Of a stretch of 64,000 bases of DNA, positions 62,215 to 64,000 are shown in pieces; the first letter of the stretch is position 1; every line of letters starts with the position of its first letter. The DNA is taken from the NCBI RefSeq assembly GCF_016862635.1, contig NZ_BONI01000011.1, positions 62,001 to 126,000 on the forward strand. Reading direction: 5' to 3'. The notes under the pieces are model-generated. The model was not told where the DNA came from and did not search any database. It worked only from the letters and a program-made list of their open reading frames with translations. Both the position numbers and the translations under genes were made by a program. Source of the stretch: Catellatospora coxensis (GTDB taxonomy: Bacteria > Actinomycetota > Actinomycetes > Mycobacteriales > Micromonosporaceae).

Positions 62215-64000
62215 ATGTCGGATCTGACACGCAGACAAGTGATCAAGACCGGTGCCGTGGGCGCCGGGGCCCTGCTCTCGCCGTTGCCGTGGACCGCCGA
62301 AGCCCAGGCCGGTTCGGCGGCGCCCGTCGAGGTGCTCGCGGCCGGCGACCTGGCACTCTGGTACAACCAATCCGCCGGCACCGACTGGCTGCGCGCCCTG
62401 CCCATCGGCAACGGCCGCCTGGGCGCGATGGTGTTCGGCAACGTCGACACCGAGCGGCTCCAGCTCAACGAGGACACGGTGTGGGCCGGCGGACCGCACG
62501 ACCCGGCCAACACGGCGGGAGCGGGGGCGCTGGCGGAGATCCGGCGGCTGGTCTTCGCCAACCAGTGGGGCCCAGCGCAGGACCTGATCAACCAGCGCAT
62601 GCTCGGCAAGCCGGTGGGGCAGCTCGCCTACCAGCCGGTCGGCAACCTCCGGCTGACCTTCCCCACCTCCGGCAGCGCCTCGCAGTACCACCGCCGCCTG
62701 GATCTGACCACCGCCACCACCTCGGTCAGCTACGTGATGAACGGCGTGCGCTACCAGCGTGACGTGTTCGCCAGCGCGCCCGACCAGGTGATCGTCATGC
62801 GCCTGACCGCCGACCGCACCGGGGCGGTCACGTTCACCGCGGCGTTCGACAGCCCGCAGTCGTCGAGCGTGTCCAGCCCGGACGGCAGCACCATCGCTCT
62901 GAACGGCACCTCGGGCTCGATGGAAGGGGTGACCGGGGCGGTCCGGTTCCACGCCCTGGCCGGGGTGAGCGCCAGCGGCGGCACCGTCTCCAGCTCCGGC
63001 GGCACGCTGCGGGTCACCGGCGCGACCAGCGTGACCCTGTTCGTGTCGATCGGGTCGAGCTACGTCAGCTACCGCGACGTGAGCGGCGACCACCAGGGCA
63101 TCGCCCGCCGCCACCTCAGCGCCGCCCGCGGCGTCTCCTACGACCAGCTGCTCGCCAGGCACACCGCCGACTACCAGGCGCTGTTCAACCGGACGACCCT
63201 CGACCTCGGCCGCACCTCCGCGGCGGACCAGCCCACCGACGTCCGCATCAGCCAGCACGCCTCCGTCACCGACCCGCAGTTCTCCGCACTGCTGTTCCAG
63301 TACGGCCGGTACCTGCTCATCGCGTCCTCGCGGCCCGGCACGCAGCCGGCCAACCTGCAGGGTATCTGGAACGACCAGATGGCCCCGCCGTGGGACTCCA
63401 AGTACACGATCAACGCGAACCTGCCGATGAACTACTGGCCGGCCGACACGACGAACCTGGCCGAGTGCCACGAGCCGGTGTTCGCGATGATCCGGGATCT
63501 CGCGGTCACGGGGGCCCGGACCGCCCAGGCGCAGTACGGGGCGAGCGGCTGGGTCACCCACCACAACACCGACGCGTGGCGGGCGACCTCGGTGGTCGAC
63601 GGCGCGTTCTGGGGCATGTGGCAGACCGGCGGCGCGTGGCTGGCGACCCTGATCTGGGACCACTACCGGTTCACCGGCGACGTCGGGTTCCTGAGCGCCA
63701 ACTACCCGGCGATGAAGGGCGCGGCCCAGTTCTTCCTCAGCACGCTGGTCACCGAGCCGAATCTCGGCTACCTGGTGACCAACCCGTCGAACTCCCCCGA
63801 GCTGGCCCACCACTCCAACGTCAGCGTCTGCGCCGGTCCGACGATGGACAACCAGATCCTGCGGGATCTGTTCGACGGGTGCGCCGCGGCGAGCGAGGTG
63901 CTCGGCGTGGACGCCGACTTCCGTACGCAGGTCCGCGCGGCCCGCCAGCGCTTGGCGCCGATGAAGGTGGGTTCGCGGGGCAACATCCAGGAGTGGCTGG
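62215..64000 (+). CDS. Secreted GH95 alpha-L-fucosidase (partial, C-terminus off the right edge)
   Basis: The frame is open from the ATG at 62215 to the window end (595 residues seen; the family is usually about 750-800 or more). A twin-arginine-type signal (TRRQVIKTGAVGAGALLSPL) opens the protein. The N-terminal beta-domain starts LWYNQSAGTDWLRALPIGNGRLGAMVFG (in parts), which is diagnostic of GH95. The (alpha/alpha)6 barrel contains the catalytic Asn pair region ANLPMNYWPADTTNLAECHEP and the TNPSNSPE motif near the general acid. GH95 enzymes release alpha-1,2-L-fucose or L-galactose from plant xyloglucan or glycans by inversion. GAGGGAG lies seven bases before the start. Confidence 0.93.
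   Translation, partial: MSDLTRRQVIKTGAVGAGALLSPLPWTAEAQAGSAAPVEVLAAGDLALWYNQSAGTDWLRALPIGNGRLGAMVFGNVDTERLQLNEDTVWAGGPHDPANTAGAGALAEIRRLVFANQWGPAQDLINQRMLGKPVGQLAYQPVGNLRLTFPTSGSASQYHRRLDLTTATTSVSYVMNGVRYQRDVFASAPDQVIVMRLTADRTGAVTFTAAFDSPQSSSVSSPDGSTIALNGTSGSMEGVTGAVRFHALAGVSASGGTVSSSGGTLRVTGATSVTLFVSIGSSYVSYRDVSGDHQGIARRHLSAARGVSYDQLLARHTADYQALFNRTTLDLGRTSAADQPTDVRISQHASVTDPQFSALLFQYGRYLLIASSRPGTQPANLQGIWNDQMAPPWDSKYTINANLPMNYWPADTTNLAECHEPVFAMIRDLAVTGARTAQAQYGASGWVTHHNTDAWRATSVVDGAFWGMWQTGGAWLATLIWDHYRFTGDVGFLSANYPAMKGAAQFFLSTLVTEPNLGYLVTNPSNSPELAHHSNVSVCAGPTMDNQILRDLFDGCAAASEVLGVDADFRTQVRAARQRLAPMKVGSRGNIQEWL

Overview
The window is uniformly GC-rich, with GTG/TTG starts, strong GGAGG ribosome binding sites, leaderless genes, a SARP regulator and many secreted ricin-lectin glycosidases. 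This suggests a soil actinomycete, probably Micromonosporaceae (inference; there is no rRNA or marker gene to prove it). Gene order reads as chromosomal. I saw no IS element, phage gene, tRNA or CRISPR array.

Layout. 1-6.0 kb: a LacI-type repressor (cut by the left edge) diverges from an operon for a GH42 beta-galactosidase and a three-gene sugar ABC importer, with twin palindromic operators between them. 6.0-10.5 kb: small housekeeping or unknown genes (lipoprotein, HAD hydrolase, hypotheticals, alpha/beta hydrolase). 10.7-29.5 kb: a RiPP gene cluster. It holds an ABC transporter on the minus strand, an Ocin-ThiF/leader-binding protein, two small precursor peptides whose cores are almost entirely Ser/Thr/Cys, a YcaO cyclodehydratase, a SagB-type dehydrogenase, a split LanB dehydratase (glutamylation and elimination proteins), a PqqD-like/M50 membrane protease and a BAAT-like alpha/beta hydrolase. 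It ends with a histidine kinase, a response regulator and a SARP. 29.7-41.6 kb: core metabolism and stress genes (alpha/beta hydrolase, gnd, pgi, cyclase, an NAD-binding dehydrogenase, MarR/MMPL pair, FBP-domain protein, TetR, SDR). 41.7-52.9 kb: an XRE regulator and a redox/catabolic island (WrbA, MFS, metallo-beta-lactamase fold, LLM-FAD fusion enzyme, alcohol and aldehyde dehydrogenases, MarR, RibD-like reductase). 53-64 kb: secreted polysaccharide-degrading proteins (GH54, ThuA/DUF1080, sugar dehydrogenase, GH43, GH95), several with CBM6 and CBM13 modules.

How the genes work together. In the RiPP cluster the Ocin-ThiF protein should bind the conserved leader of both precursors and present them to the YcaO protein, which makes azolines from Cys (and perhaps Ser/Thr). 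The SagB protein oxidises these to azoles. The two LanB-type proteins glutamylate and eliminate remaining Ser/Thr to dehydroamino acids. No third LanB-C-like [4+2] cyclase is present, so the product is predicted to be linear (goadsporin-like logic) rather than a thiopeptide macrocycle. The membrane protease and the ABC transporter are candidates for leader removal and export or immunity. The carbohydrate genes at both ends form separate uptake and degradation systems for plant cell-wall side chains (galactose, arabinose, fucose).

The most interesting region is the RiPP cluster, because of its twin 34-36 residue cores in which more than 90% of residues are potentially modifiable.
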